From the NCBI GenBank assembly GCA_964567745.1, contig CAZMNY010000015.1:96012-160011 (forward strand): a DNA stretch of 64,000 nucleotides. The letters run 5' to 3'. Source of the stretch: CAZMNY01 sp964567745. Its GTDB lineage: Bacteria > Planctomycetota > Planctomycetia > Pirellulales > Pirellulaceae. The translations under genes were made by a program, and so were the position numbers. A model generated the notes under the pieces. It was given only the letters and a program-made list of their open reading frames with translations, had not been told where the DNA came from and made no database searches. This document shows, one piece after another, positions 38,171-47,477 of the stretch (positions are counted from its first letter, which is position 1; the number at the start of each line of letters is the position of its first letter).

Positions 38171-39625
38171 ATGCTCCAAGCTATCAACTCGCCGCGCCGT
38201 CCGTCCTACATGGTATCGAAGCTGACGCCGCTTGTCTTTCTGGTTGCCGTCTCGTTCTGTCACCCGCAGCTTGCTCGCAGCGACGATGCGAAGCTTCCGA
38301 ACATCGTGCTGATCATGGCGGACGATCTCGGTTGGATGGACTTGCATTGTCAAGGCAACAAGCGAATCGAAACGCCTCACATTGATGGTCTGGCGGAGCA
38401 GGGAATTCGGTTTACCAATGGTTATGCTTCCGCGCCTGTCTGCACGCCGACGCGAGCGTCAATCATGACGGGCAAGTCGCCAGCGCGGCTCGCTATCACC
38501 AATCACGCGCCGGGTAACGGAGCCAAGTTTCACTTGCCTGGTTCGAACTTGGTCTCAGCCGAATGGACAACCTATTTAGATCTCGAACACGTAACTATCG
38601 CCGAGCGTTTGAAGGGCGCTGGCTACGCGACCGGCTTTGTCGGCAAGTGGCATTTATCCCATCGTCGCGGCAAGAATAAGGCCGGTGAGAAATGGGAGCC
38701 GCTGCTTCGCCCACAATGGCAGGGGTTTGATCTCAACGTTGGCGGCTGCAGCTACGGCGGACCGCCAAGCTATTTCGAGCCCTACCGAATACCCAACATT
38801 GAGCCGCACAAAGAAGGGGACTACTTGCCAGATCGATTGGCCGACGAATGCATCGACTTTGTCAAACAACATCGCGCTCGGCCGTTCTTTTTGACTTGGT
38901 GGAATTATTCGGTGCACTATCCCTTTCAGGCACCGAAACCATTGATCGAAAAATATCAGAGCCGAGTTGGAAGGAATTTGAACAATCCAACCTATGCCGC
39001 AATGATCGAGGGCATGGATCGAGCGATCGGCAAACTGTTGAACGCTCTAGACGATATGAACCTGACAAATGACACGTTGCTGATATTCACTTCCGACAAC
39101 GGCGCGTTCGGCGCGGACAGTCGCCCATTGCGAGGCGCCAAAGGTTATTTGTACGAAGGCGGCATTCGCGTGCCGTGGATCGTGAGATGGCCAGGCGTCG
39201 CCCAACGCTCGGCGATCAACGGGACGCCCATCATCAGCACCGACATATTTCCGACGCTCTTAGACGTAGCCGGACTGAAAGCCGATCCGGCTCAGCCGGT
39301 CGATGGAGAGAGCCTGATTCCGTTATTAGACAACCAGGGATCACTCAAGCGAACGTCGCTCTACTTCCACTACCCGAACTACGCCTTCCACAAGAAGAAC
39401 AGACTCGGCAGCGCGATTCGCGAGGGCGACTACAAACTCATTCATCGCTACGACGACGACTCGCTGGAACTCTACAACCTCGCCGACGACATTGGCGAGA
39501 AACAAAACCTCGCGCGGAAGCGGCCTGACCTTGCACGCCGGCTCGATCGACAACTGAGCGCCTGGCTCGACGAGACGGGAGCAAAAAAGCCGACCCGTAT
39601 CTTGACCGACTCTTCTCGTCGATAG
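38171..39625 (+). CDS. Secreted sulfatase (type I)
   Basis: Hydrolyses sulfate esters, probably on algal or other polysaccharides. 484 residues with a signal peptide (LTPLVFLVAVSFCHPQLA near residues 18-35). Start at 38171 has GAGGAA upstream; a second ATG at 38210 is possible. The active-site motif CTPTR (C91) is the residue set converted to formylglycine. Metal-binding MADDLGWMD, the phosphate-loop-like GKWHLSH and FTSDNGAFG are present. The maturation enzyme that makes formylglycine is not in the window. The substrate cannot be read from the sequence. Confidence 0.94.
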   Translation: MLQAINSPRRPSYMVSKLTPLVFLVAVSFCHPQLARSDDAKLPNIVLIMADDLGWMDLHCQGNKRIETPHIDGLAEQGIRFTNGYASAPVCTPTRASIMTGKSPARLAITNHAPGNGAKFHLPGSNLVSAEWTTYLDLEHVTIAERLKGAGYATGFVGKWHLSHRRGKNKAGEKWEPLLRPQWQGFDLNVGGCSYGGPPSYFEPYRIPNIEPHKEGDYLPDRLADECIDFVKQHRARPFFLTWWNYSVHYPFQAPKPLIEKYQSRVGRNLNNPTYAAMIEGMDRAIGKLLNALDDMNLTNDTLLIFTSDNGAFGADSRPLRGAKGYLYEGGIRVPWIVRWPGVAQRSAINGTPIISTDIFPTLLDVAGLKADPAQPVDGESLIPLLDNQGSLKRTSLYFHYPNYAFHKKNRLGSAIREGDYKLIHRYDDDSLELYNLADDIGEKQNLARKRPDLARRLDRQLSAWLDETGAKKPTRILTDSSRR

Positions 39626-39856
39626 CCAGTTCCTCCTTGGCATCCTTGGCTAAAATCTGCTGTTTCAACGACTTAATGACAGCTCAAGATTTTGGCAAAT
39701 CACGATTTGCAGTTCTTGCCGTCTTGGCTAATAATCAACTCAGTTGTGCCCAACTCGCTTTCGGCGCACGGACGTGGAACGCCTGTTTCTAGAGGCGGCG
39801 GCGTTCCTTCACATTGCATGTCCGTAGAGGCGTTATGCCAGTTAGGTTTGATTGTG

Positions 39857-40183
39857 ATGAAGAGTCTAAACATCCAGCTTCAGCGACAGCCATCGGTCGA
39901 AATCGATGTAACACCGGCTGTCGCACTCTTGGTCGAGACCGCTCAGTCTCATGGCTCAACCGTCGATGTCAACGTCGACGAAGGCGCCCAAATCGGTCCC
40001 TACGCCAATATTAACATCGACTCCCGTGATGTCGCCAATCTTTGGTCTGCGATGAGGCCAGTGATTGTGAGGGATCCAATCCTGGCGGCCTGCAGCATCG
40101 CTTCTTGTGAAGGTGATTGCGGCTGGGAGGACTACCTGCTCCTGTTTCACTTTGACGAGAAACAACCGCTCGACGCGATTTAG
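39857..40183 (+). CDS. Hypothetical small acidic protein
   Basis: 108 residues from the ATG at 39857; the same frame is open upstream to 39692, but that part (NSLSAHGRGTPVSRGGGVPS) does not look native. Contains IGPYANINIDSRDVANLWSA and ends FHFDEKQPLDAI; two cysteines in ASCEGDCGW. No family recognised. Low complexity is absent and composition is protein-like. Confidence 0.5.
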   Translation: MKSLNIQLQRQPSVEIDVTPAVALLVETAQSHGSTVDVNVDEGAQIGPYANINIDSRDVANLWSAMRPVIVRDPILAACSIASCEGDCGWEDYLLLFHFDEKQPLDAI

Positions 40184-40386
40184 AAAGACGCAGGCAGGTT
40201 GAGACAGGACTTACCGAATCAGCGGCGTAAGAAAAATTCGCTGCTCTCTTCATCATCTTGTCGAGCATGCCAATCCTGTCGACTTAAATCGACAGAGTCG
40301 GCTTAGTTGATTTCGAGTTTGGTAGTCGCTAAAACGAGTGGCTATTGTGTTGCAATTCTCTTTCCGCCACTTCTCATGGGGCTGCT

Positions 40387-41168
40387 TTGTTCCGATTCAA
40401 ACTCATATTACTCGGCATCGGGGGCACGATGTGTTTTATGGGCTACCAAGAATATCGAGTCAGTGAAGGGACGTCGGCGGAACCGGCCGAAATCGATTTG
40501 GCAAGTCTAGAGCGCGGCGATCCTTTGACGAATAACCACGTGCGCCTCGGCGAACCATCGCGGTCTTCCGCGGGTCGGTCTATTTTTATCGCCAGAGCAA
40601 GTACTCAAACGAGCGTCCTAACGCCGGCACTTCGATAACAGAATCGTACTACCCTGTGATCTCGCCCTCGCACAAGTTTATCGGCGACTTGCAAGACTAT
40701 GCCGAGCAAGTCGACGCTTTGGAGGCCGGGGAAGGTGAGGAAGAAGGGACGGGCGATGCGATAGGAGACCCGTGTTCGAGTCAAGGCAACGCCGGCAACG
40801 TCCGTGTCGAAGACATCAAGATTCCTCAACTTGGCGACTTTCGCGTCATCGTGAAGACGAAGAGGTTTGACACAATCGGAGCGATCCCGGATTCCTATGT
40901 CGCCGAAGATTCTGTGCAAGGTTTGTTTATCAACAAGATTGATTCTCTTGACGACGAGGAATCCAGTTTGATCCAGCAAAGCTTTCCAGGTGTCGACATA
41001 TCTAACGTGCTCATCCTGGAAGCCGACCGTCGCCCTGCGGCTATGTGGAAATTATTCGGAATGATCGGCGGCGGAGTCGCACTCTGCCTGTTGGGCACCT
41101 TCCTGATGTTGCCAAAGCGCGCGAGCCCAAAGGGCTTCCCGCCCGAGCAGCAAACGGGAATGGAATAG
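40387..41168 (+). pseudogene. Two-helix membrane protein, frameshifted
   Basis: First frame (TTG at 40387 or ATG at 40429) reads FRFKLILLGIGGTMCFMGYQEY, a membrane anchor, and continues to TNNHVRLGE. The second frame resumes with AVFRGSVYFYRQSKYSNERP and goes on to a C-terminal membrane helix (LFGMIGGGVALCLLGTFLML) and the stop at 41168. The two frames meet at about 40555-40556, where one base appears to be missing. An acidic linker (ALEAGEGEEEGTGDA) lies in the middle. Family unknown. Like the nitrilase and hemerythrin genes it is broken by one small indel. Confidence 0.75.
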
Positions 41169-41193
41169 GTCGATCGCAAGTAGCCCCGTGGCT

Positions 41194-42417
41194 TCAATGG
41201 GCAAGCGGCTCGGCCAGCACGCCTTGAACTTGCTCGTCTTGCCGGATGATGATTAAGACGCCTTTGTGGTCACCCTTTAGTTTCATTTGTCGACGCACCG
41301 GTTCCGGGTCGATGTCGACGCCTCGCTTCTTGATATCGAGTCGTCCAATCTCGCGTTCGCGCAAGATGGCGCGCCAGCGTTTTCGGTCGAAGGGAGCGTG
41401 CTCGAGGATCTCGAATCCCCGTGCGAACGGGCTCGAGATCGGATCATCCCCAGTCAGATACACGGCGCCCGGCGCGATCGCCGCAAGCCCGGTGGCCAAA
41501 GCGAATTCGCCGAGCAGGTGGGAGGCGAGCACGACGGAGTGCGGGTCGTAAATGAATCGACCGAGTGACGATCGTATAGCGGGGTCGACGCCCGCTGAGC
41601 CCTCGATCGTTTGGGGCTCGGAATTCGCTTCAGCAAGCGTCGCGCGATGAATCCGATCGCTTGAGTCGCCCTCCGCCAAGTCACGGTCAGCCAGATCGCC
41701 GCACCAAAGAACTTGCTGGCGGCATTCCCGAGCATTGCCGATCCATTCGCGAACATGACGCACGCCGATCAGTTCGGGAAACCGACTGGCGGGCGCGAGC
41801 TTCAGGGCCGCGTTCGGATTGAGCTCGAGCAGGTTTCCAATCTCGGTCCACGTTGGCGAAAATGAATCGACCTGTGTCGTCCGCCGTCCCGCCGGTCGTC
41901 GGTCTGGGTCAATATGCCATGCTGCAACTCGACTCACATCAAATGCCGTGGCGTCCCCCAGTAACACCTCGCCTTCGACGCTGTTTGCCGACAGGTTAGC
42001 TTTCGCGAACTCAGCCAACCGCCTATCTCGCTCCACGCCAACGGCGGGGCCCATGCGGGCAAGAGGAATTAGATCGCCACCGACGCCGCAGCACAGGTCG
42101 GCGAGCGGTTGCCCTTTCGGGAAACGTGAGGACTTGTAGGCGCCGATCGCTTGATCGGACGACTGTTCTAGTCCTCGCGCGGTAAAGAACATCTGATCGG
42201 CGCGGTCGAACTTCCTCGCTGCCTTGCCGCGAAGCTGCACGACATCGTGGGCCAAGGCAACGAGGTCCGAGGGAAAACGCGATTGAAGCCGTCTCTGATC
42301 CGCGATCGACAGCGAGCTGCGTTTGGCGCAGCAGGCGCGGACCTGCTCAAGCACGTCGCGCCCCTGGGCCGATGTTAGCTCGCAGTCGCCTTCCAACAAT
42401 GGGACTCCAATCGCCAA
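41194..42417 (-). CDS. SAM-dependent methyltransferase with THUMP-like domain
   Basis: 407 residues. The methyltransferase core has the motif I-like loop LADLCCGVGGDLIPLARMG and a later AAWHIDPDRR. The N-terminal part is helical (LTSAQGRDVLEQVRACC), and the C-terminal region (LPFARGFEILEH-like, WRAILREREIGRLDIKKRGV) corresponds to the THUMP-like domain seen in related proteins. Likely acts on a nucleic acid, but the target is unknown. Its start is three bases from the end of the sialate O-acetylesterase gene on the same strand, so they may be cotranscribed. Confidence 0.85.
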   Translation of the reverse strand: MAIGVPLLEGDCELTSAQGRDVLEQVRACCAKRSSLSIADQRRLQSRFPSDLVALAHDVVQLRGKAARKFDRADQMFFTARGLEQSSDQAIGAYKSSRFPKGQPLADLCCGVGGDLIPLARMGPAVGVERDRRLAEFAKANLSANSVEGEVLLGDATAFDVSRVAAWHIDPDRRPAGRRTTQVDSFSPTWTEIGNLLELNPNAALKLAPASRFPELIGVRHVREWIGNARECRQQVLWCGDLADRDLAEGDSSDRIHRATLAEANSEPQTIEGSAGVDPAIRSSLGRFIYDPHSVVLASHLLGEFALATGLAAIAPGAVYLTGDDPISSPFARGFEILEHAPFDRKRWRAILREREIGRLDIKKRGVDIDPEPVRRQMKLKGDHKGVLIIIRQDEQVQGVLAEPLAH

Positions 42418-42420
42418 CGC

Positions 42421-43917
42421 TTACCAGTCGTCGGTGCGGAAAGGCGACGCCGGGATGCCTTCTTTATTATACAAGTTCGCACCGCGCGGGTTCATCGTGT
42501 AGCCATAACGAACCGCAACTGGTTTAGCGACGGCATCTGATTTAACGACGACCTCATCGCCATCGATGACCGCCGTAGCCCAATGCCATTTCTTGTCAGC
42601 GCCGGCGATCGCGAACTTCTTCAGCTCGCCATTGGCCGCCTGCTTGGTTGGATTCAATCCGTCCTTCTCGCCAACCATCAAGCCGCCGCCCACGTGGTCG
42701 AATTGTAGGCGAATCGAACTGCCGTCCACCTTGTGGCCGCGAAACAGAGGACCTGCGGGTACGAGGTCTTTCTTGCTATACGTTTGGTGCAGAGCCCATT
42801 GCGACAACCTCCAACCGACGTCCTGTTTGTTTCGAGGGTGAATGTCTCGCTCTTGGCCAATGTCGATGATGACGGCCATGCCGGTATGCTTGATCTCAAG
42901 CGCTTTGCGCTGCGCTTCACGAAGTTTCGCCCAGCCATCGCCTCCTTCGGGGTTGTCTGTCGGCGGTCGAAAATCAGCGAGTTGAACCCAGTAGAAGGCC
43001 AAGTCGGGATTGAACAGTTTCCGCCAACCGTTCACGAGCGCTTTCTTCTTGTGATAATAGGATACGCCTTCCGATCCATTCGACTCACCCTGATACCAGA
43101 TCGCTCCGCGCATCGCGAACGGGGCGAGAGGGTGCACCATTGCGTTGTATATCGCCGACGGGCTGCCGGGATTAACCTTGCTCGCTTCGGTTCTCGCGAC
43201 AACTTCATCCGCTGTCGACTTTAGTTCTGAAACGCTGCGAAAACCCGCGGGCGAAACCCACGGTTCGATTCGCGTGCCGCCCCAATTGGAGCCGACCAGC
43301 CCGACCGGGACGTTGAGTTCTTTTTGCAAACGACGGCCGAAGTAATAGCCGACTGCCGAAAATCGACCGACTGACGCAGGCGAACAGACTTGCCATTGGC
43401 CAGGGCATTTCTCTTTCGCGACCGGCGATGTCGTGTGGCCGGGGACATCGAAGAGGCGAATCAACGGATGATTTGCGTTTTCAATCTCTTGCTTCGGGTT
43501 CATCGCCCGCGAAACGGGCCATTCCATGTTCGATTGGCCAGAGCAGATCCAAACTTCGCCGACCAAGACGTCTCGCAAAGTGATCGTGTTCTCGCCGCTA
43601 ACAGTTAACGCGCGGCCTTTTGCATTGGCTTTCTGTGCATCGAGTTTTACGATCCAACGGCCCGCCGCATCGGCGATGGTCGACTTCTCTTGGCCGCCAA
43701 ACTTGACCGTCACGTTCTCGCTCGGCTTCGCCCAACCCCAAACCGGAGTCGTCATGTCGCATTGAAGCACCATCGAGTTGCCGAAAATCGAGGCCAATTC
43801 CACCTCGGCCTGCGCGGTGTTCGACAGGGAAGAGAGCACAGCTAGCGCGATTGCGGCCAGCGCCATCCGTATCGCATTGGCTTGTCGAGTGCGGGAATTC
43901 GATAGTCGGCGAGTCAT
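42421..43917 (-). CDS. Sialate O-acetylesterase-type secreted esterase
   Basis: 498 residues with a signal peptide (AIRMALAAIALAVLSSLSN, about 15-33). SGNH-like esterase: nucleophile motif EVWICSGQSNMEWPVSRAM (Ser in GQSN), later GLVGSNWGGTRIEPWV, and AIWYQGESNGSEGVSYYHK (the GES motif), with the final catalytic region near GMAVIIDIGQERDIHPRNK (Asp/His DIHP). The N-terminal region before the esterase is a beta-rich domain. Removes O-acetyl groups from sialic acid or from other acylated glycans; the exact substrate is not readable. Confidence 0.9.
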   Translation of the reverse strand: MTRRLSNSRTRQANAIRMALAAIALAVLSSLSNTAQAEVELASIFGNSMVLQCDMTTPVWGWAKPSENVTVKFGGQEKSTIADAAGRWIVKLDAQKANAKGRALTVSGENTITLRDVLVGEVWICSGQSNMEWPVSRAMNPKQEIENANHPLIRLFDVPGHTTSPVAKEKCPGQWQVCSPASVGRFSAVGYYFGRRLQKELNVPVGLVGSNWGGTRIEPWVSPAGFRSVSELKSTADEVVARTEASKVNPGSPSAIYNAMVHPLAPFAMRGAIWYQGESNGSEGVSYYHKKKALVNGWRKLFNPDLAFYWVQLADFRPPTDNPEGGDGWAKLREAQRKALEIKHTGMAVIIDIGQERDIHPRNKQDVGWRLSQWALHQTYSKKDLVPAGPLFRGHKVDGSSIRLQFDHVGGGLMVGEKDGLNPTKQAANGELKKFAIAGADKKWHWATAVIDGDEVVVKSDAVAKPVAVRYGYTMNPRGANLYNKEGIPASPFRTDDW

Positions 43918-44100
43918 TGGGTGTTCCTCAATGGGCGTTGGTAGTCGTCATTTTTCCTCGAGCGTTCCAACACGATAAGCCATCAAACGGCCGGATAACA
44001 GCCCCGCGTGGCTGTGCAGAAAGATGGTCGTTGAGGGCGGCCGGAGTGGTCGTCCTGGTCCATCCGGCGAGCTCGCTCAGAATTCCGTGCGATGAGCCCC

Positions 44101-44206
44101 TAGTGCTGCGTTACGCCTTAGTTTTAGGGTGGCGCACCCGATTCGCCCTGGCGGGCGTTGACCAAACGAATTGTCGATCCCAATTCCAAGCTGTAACACA
44201 GCACTA
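44101..44206. mobile_element. MITE-like element, copy 1 (106 bp)
   Basis: Bounded by TA at each end. The first 15 bases after the left TA-flank (CTAGTGCTGCGTTAC) match the reverse complement of the right end (CTAGTGCTGTGTTAC) with one mismatch. Removing the element leaves the sequence CTAG, the target preferred by IS630-type transposases. Internal stem GGGTG..CACCC at about 44126-44138. No coding capacity. The same sequence is at 53966-54071 with one difference (C at 44148 versus G at 54013). Its right TA overlaps the stop codon of the 2OG dioxygenase gene. Confidence 0.85.
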
Positions 44207-45124
44207 GGCCCAAACGAAGATTTCTTCGCGGTCCGGCGTGAATCCGATAAACACCGCTAGGACGACGCGTGGCAGGTCGCCCGCGACGCCAGGGACTTCG
44301 TGGATCAAACGCGTATTGAAAAAATACAAGTCGCCCGGCTTAAGCTCAACTCGCACATTCTCGATGTTTTGCTCCGCCGCGAAGTCGTGAAACTTGTCGG
44401 CCTTGAGAAACGGAGCGATGTCCTCGTTCCAGAGGCATTGGTGAATGATCCCTTGGGCTGACTTCTCGTCTAGCACCGTGTTCTGCAATACTAAGACGCC
44501 CGCGAATTGATGTTCGAACTCATGCACCGCGTAACCACTTCGCTTCTCACGCAATCGTACGGAATCGAAATGAGGCTTGTACGCGTATCCTCCGTAATGA
44601 GCTCGAACGATCGCCGGGCCATATTCTCGCCCATCCTTTTCCCTTGCGGTGCGAACCTGTTGATGGGGCGCGAGTGACTGGAGTCGGTCGTAAAGCAATT
44701 GAATCGGATTGGGGTGTTCGGCGAATAGGCGATTGAAGAGCTGGTGAGATTCCTTGCTATGCTCAAAGAACGCGTCTTGGTTTGAGCCGCGATATCCCAA
44801 GCTGGTGCCAATGTCGATTCGCATCCGACCCGCTTGCTGGACCGGAGTCCAGGCTTGTTTCGGCGCTGAATCGGCGCCTTCGCGATAGTATCCTTCGGGT
44901 ATCGCTTGGCCGCGCACTTCCTCGGTGACCGGTGCGTGAGGGGAATGCAGCAATCCCTCCGATGTCAGTCGGTCAACCAGCGCCGCGGCTTCGCCTGCCG
45001 GCCACGCGTTGCGGAATACAACGGCTGGAACCGAACCGTCCGCCAACGCCTCGAGCGGTCTGTCACACTGCTTGCGCATCTCCGCCGAATTACCCTCGAG
45101 CGGGCGCCAGCTATTAATGGTCAT
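44204..45124 (-). CDS. 2-oxoglutarate/Fe(II)-dependent dioxygenase (prolyl-hydroxylase-like)
   Basis: 306 residues from the ATG at 45124; an ATG at 45145 is also in frame. The Fe ligands are HxD in YKPHFDSVRLRE and the distal His in RLIHEVPGVA; the 2OG-binding Arg follows in LPRVVLAVFIGF. Surrounding strands (ELKPGDLYFFNTRLIHEV) are typical of the double-stranded beta-helix. Its TAG stop lies inside the right end of the MITE-like element at 44101-44206. The start overlaps the S4 gene's stop by 11 bases, so the two may be cotranscribed. Substrate unknown. Confidence 0.88.
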   Translation of the reverse strand: MTINSWRPLEGNSAEMRKQCDRPLEALADGSVPAVVFRNAWPAGEAAALVDRLTSEGLLHSPHAPVTEEVRGQAIPEGYYREGADSAPKQAWTPVQQAGRMRIDIGTSLGYRGSNQDAFFEHSKESHQLFNRLFAEHPNPIQLLYDRLQSLAPHQQVRTAREKDGREYGPAIVRAHYGGYAYKPHFDSVRLREKRSGYAVHEFEHQFAGVLVLQNTVLDEKSAQGIIHQCLWNEDIAPFLKADKFHDFAAEQNIENVRVELKPGDLYFFNTRLIHEVPGVAGDLPRVVLAVFIGFTPDREEIFVWA

Positions 45125-45329
45125 CGGCTTCTCCAAATTCGACAAGGTATTCGCCGTCCTCGAACTGAACCGTGTCGCCGTGCCGCAATTGCTTGCGGCG
45201 CCGCAACTCGACCACGCCGTTCACGAAAACCTCGCCCGATTGAATTCGCATTTTCGCTTCGCCGCCAGTTCCCACCGCGCCGGCAAACTTGAGGAACTGA
45301 TCCAGGCGTATCGTCTCTTCGTCGATCAT
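45114..45329 (-). CDS. Small S4-domain RNA-binding protein
   Basis: 71 residues from the ATG at 45329, reading MIDEETIRLDQFLKFAGAVG. A single S4 RNA-binding fold: IRLDQFLKFAG, EAKMRIQSGEVFVNG, and RRKQLRHGDTV. The frame is open upstream for a further 140 codons, but that part does not resemble the family. YaaA/HslR-type proteins of this size bind structured RNA. It sits immediately before the dioxygenase. Confidence 0.9.
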   Translation of the reverse strand: MIDEETIRLDQFLKFAGAVGTGGEAKMRIQSGEVFVNGVVELRRRKQLRHGDTVQFEDGEYLVEFGEADDH

Positions 45330-45686
45330 CGCATTTCTCACCCAGTAACCTGGGCTGGACTGTTTCTGTTTGGTTGGCAAATGGGGTTTTGCTTGAGGCT
45401 CGGTTGAGGAGCCAAGACACGGTCGGAGCGGCGTCTGCTCTGACTCGCTACTTGCGGCGGAACGAAAGGCGACGGACTCGCCACGTTCGGTGCAGCGAAA
45501 GGCGACGACAGGTTGGATCATAGCTGGTTTCGCGCAACGCGGGGTGAACGCGAGTCGTGTGAAACTTTGCGGATTGGGCGGAATCTCTCGATTTTGCCGA
45601 TTATCCGGCCGATACAAATGGGCAGACGTTCCCTCGAGGAGGGTGCGGACTAATGTATGCCTGCGCTGTGAGATAAGGAATCCGCG
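45330..45686. other. 357-base intergenic region
   Basis: Separates the divergent S4 and lipoprotein genes. It carries the short repeat half-site CGAAAGGCGAC twice (45463-45473 and 45495-45506), also seen as part of the palindrome at 16207. I find no convincing promoter. Confidence 0.5.
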
Positions 45687-46256
45687 ATGATGGTTCGCCA
45701 TGTCATGTTGTTGCTCGCTGCGGCCTTGTTCTGCTTGCAATCCGGTTGCGCCAGCCATTTCTGCTCGACCGGCGATTGTGGGAGACTGCCAGGCGGTAAG
45801 GTGGCGGGTCCCGTTGTCAGCGATTGCGCTGATTGCGGAGGCGGCGGCTGCGGATCGTGCCTAAGTCACGTCAAGTCGCACATCCATGATGGACTCACCT
45901 GCGGAAGCGGATGCGGCCAACTCGTTTGGGACGAGTGGATCGACAATCCGCCGGACTGCTGCGATCCCTGCGATGATTGCGGGAATTGGACTGGCGTTCA
46001 GTCGTGCTTCCCAAGATTGCTGAGCCATTGCAATCTTTGGGGCCTTCGCACGGGAGCATGCACGGATGGATGCTCCACTTGCAGCGGAGATGTTCAGTAC
46101 ATCGACTCGCACCCACTGCAAAAAGGCGGTGTGATCATCGAGCAAGAGGCGACTCCGACTGCCAAACCGGAACCCGATGCGGCCGCGTTCGACTTACCGC
46201 CCGAACCGCCCAGCGCTGCTCGACGTCCGCCTCGCCGCGGCTACTTGTTTCAGTAA
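45687..46256 (+). CDS. Cysteine-rich lipoprotein
   Basis: 189 residues. Signal peptide ends in a lipobox LQSGC at about residues 17-21 (LLLAAALFCLQSGC). The mature chain carries about 25 cysteines in the first 130 residues (CADCGGGGCGSC, CCDPCDDCGNW, CTDGCSTCSG), then a Pro/Glu-rich tail ending RRPPRRGYLFQ. The ATG has AAGGAA seven bases upstream. Such proteins are recurrent in planctomycetes; disulfide-stiffened surface or metal-binding roles are possible but unproven. Confidence 0.82.
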   Translation: MMVRHVMLLLAAALFCLQSGCASHFCSTGDCGRLPGGKVAGPVVSDCADCGGGGCGSCLSHVKSHIHDGLTCGSGCGQLVWDEWIDNPPDCCDPCDDCGNWTGVQSCFPRLLSHCNLWGLRTGACTDGCSTCSGDVQYIDSHPLQKGGVIIEQEATPTAKPEPDAAAFDLPPEPPSAARRPPRRGYLFQ

Positions 46257-46293
46257 GCGACCGTGAATTCGACACTCGAATTTGACACTCGCA

Positions 46294-46992
46294 TTAAAAC
46301 AACTCTTTCTGAATTGTCAGACACGCGGGATCGTCATTGCGGACGTTGTTCACTCGAGTGCTCACTTCGTCCATGAGCATCTCGTCGCTGTCGTAGGGCT
46401 GCAGCAACCTCTGCAACAGTTCGGTCGCCGAAAATTCGGGATCGAGCCACATGTCGTAACTGTCCTCCGGCAAGATCGCAGGCATACGATCATGGACATC
46501 ACTGGTGAGGCTGTTGGCGTCTGTTGTTATCACCGTGCAGGTTTCAATCGCCCGCGATTCCTCGCTGTCGCCAGTCGTTGCTTGCTTGTCGCGCCAGCTT
46601 TCCCAAAGACCCGCGAATGCGAACGGTCGGTCGTCTGACATGTGAATGTGAAATGGTCGCTTCTGCCCGCCCATCTTCTTCCATTCGATATAACCATCGG
46701 CCAACACGAGGCACCGACGGCGTTTGAACGCGGCACGAAATGCCGGCTTCTCCGCTACCGTTTCCGCCCGAGCGTTGATCATTCGACTTCCAATGGAAAT
46801 GTCCTCGGCCCATGACGGCACCAACCCCCAGCGGATAGCCGCGGCGTTTCGCTTCGAGTCGTTCGATCTTACGGCGACGACGTCTTGTGTGGGGGCCACG
46901 TTGAAACGCAATTGCATTTGAGGTGATGTCTCTAATCGGAACTGCTCGATGAGCAGGCTCATCGGAGTACGCAAAGTAAATCGTCCGCACAT
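46294..46992 (-). CDS. SRAP domain protein (HMCES/YedK-like)
   Basis: 232 residues from the ATG at 46992, giving the obligatory MCGRF start with Cys2 as catalytic residue. It protects abasic sites in single-stranded DNA by covalent linkage. Other conserved parts are RFNVAPTQDVVAV (Asn), WGLVPSWAEDISIGSRMINARAE (split here by the catalytic Glu) and VHDRMPAILPEDSYDMWLD (His). An upstream in-frame ATG at 47004 would displace Cys2 and is rejected. Confidence 0.95.
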   Translation of the reverse strand: MCGRFTLRTPMSLLIEQFRLETSPQMQLRFNVAPTQDVVAVRSNDSKRNAAAIRWGLVPSWAEDISIGSRMINARAETVAEKPAFRAAFKRRRCLVLADGYIEWKKMGGQKRPFHIHMSDDRPFAFAGLWESWRDKQATTGDSEESRAIETCTVITTDANSLTSDVHDRMPAILPEDSYDMWLDPEFSATELLQRLLQPYDSDEMLMDEVSTRVNNVRNDDPACLTIQKELF

Positions 46993-47477
46993 GACCGAGT
47001 CCAATTCCTAATGCAAGACATCACAGTCCAATCGCCAGGCAAGCATCGTCATCCTAGTCGCTTCGTTCCGCGTCGTCGCCATCCGCCAAGATTGCGGAAT
47101 AACACCCAGGCCCAGTCGCGACTCGGCCAAAGATCGGCGTGCTAGCATCGACTCGGCAGCTTGCAGGCGATCGGCGGAGGATGCGGCCGAGGATCTCGAT
47201 ACGTCACAAAGGCGTTTTGGCGTCGCAAGGGACTATGCCACTTGAGTTTGCAGCGATGTCGCGGTTTGACTTTCCCTAGAGGAATCGATCTGGAATGGGG
47301 ACAGAACGTGGAAGCCAGATGGGCTCGCAACTCGCGAGTCCTCAAGGGACCTACGGACGAGCCAGAAAAATCCGTCAGCAATCGTCCCACACGTTCACAT
47401 TCGTATGGATTCGCGGCGAGACGCGTGGTTATAATCCCGCCCCCCTCTTTCCTTAATCAGCGTAGTAGACAGGCGAC
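46993..47477. other. 485-base intergenic region upstream of the giant secreted gene
   Basis: Divergent between the SRAP gene and the 1289-residue gene. Apart from the promoter at 47430 I see no gene-like frame with family content; a 218-codon frame from 47161 crosses into the downstream gene in another frame and is not supported. Confidence 0.5.
47430..47435 (+). promoter_or_regulatory. Perfect -10 box (TATAAT)
   Basis: TATAAT at 47430-47435, 42 bases before the ATG at 47478. At 17 bases upstream there is only a weak -35 (TGGATT region). Candidate promoter for the 1289-residue protein and perhaps the genes after it. Confidence 0.45.
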
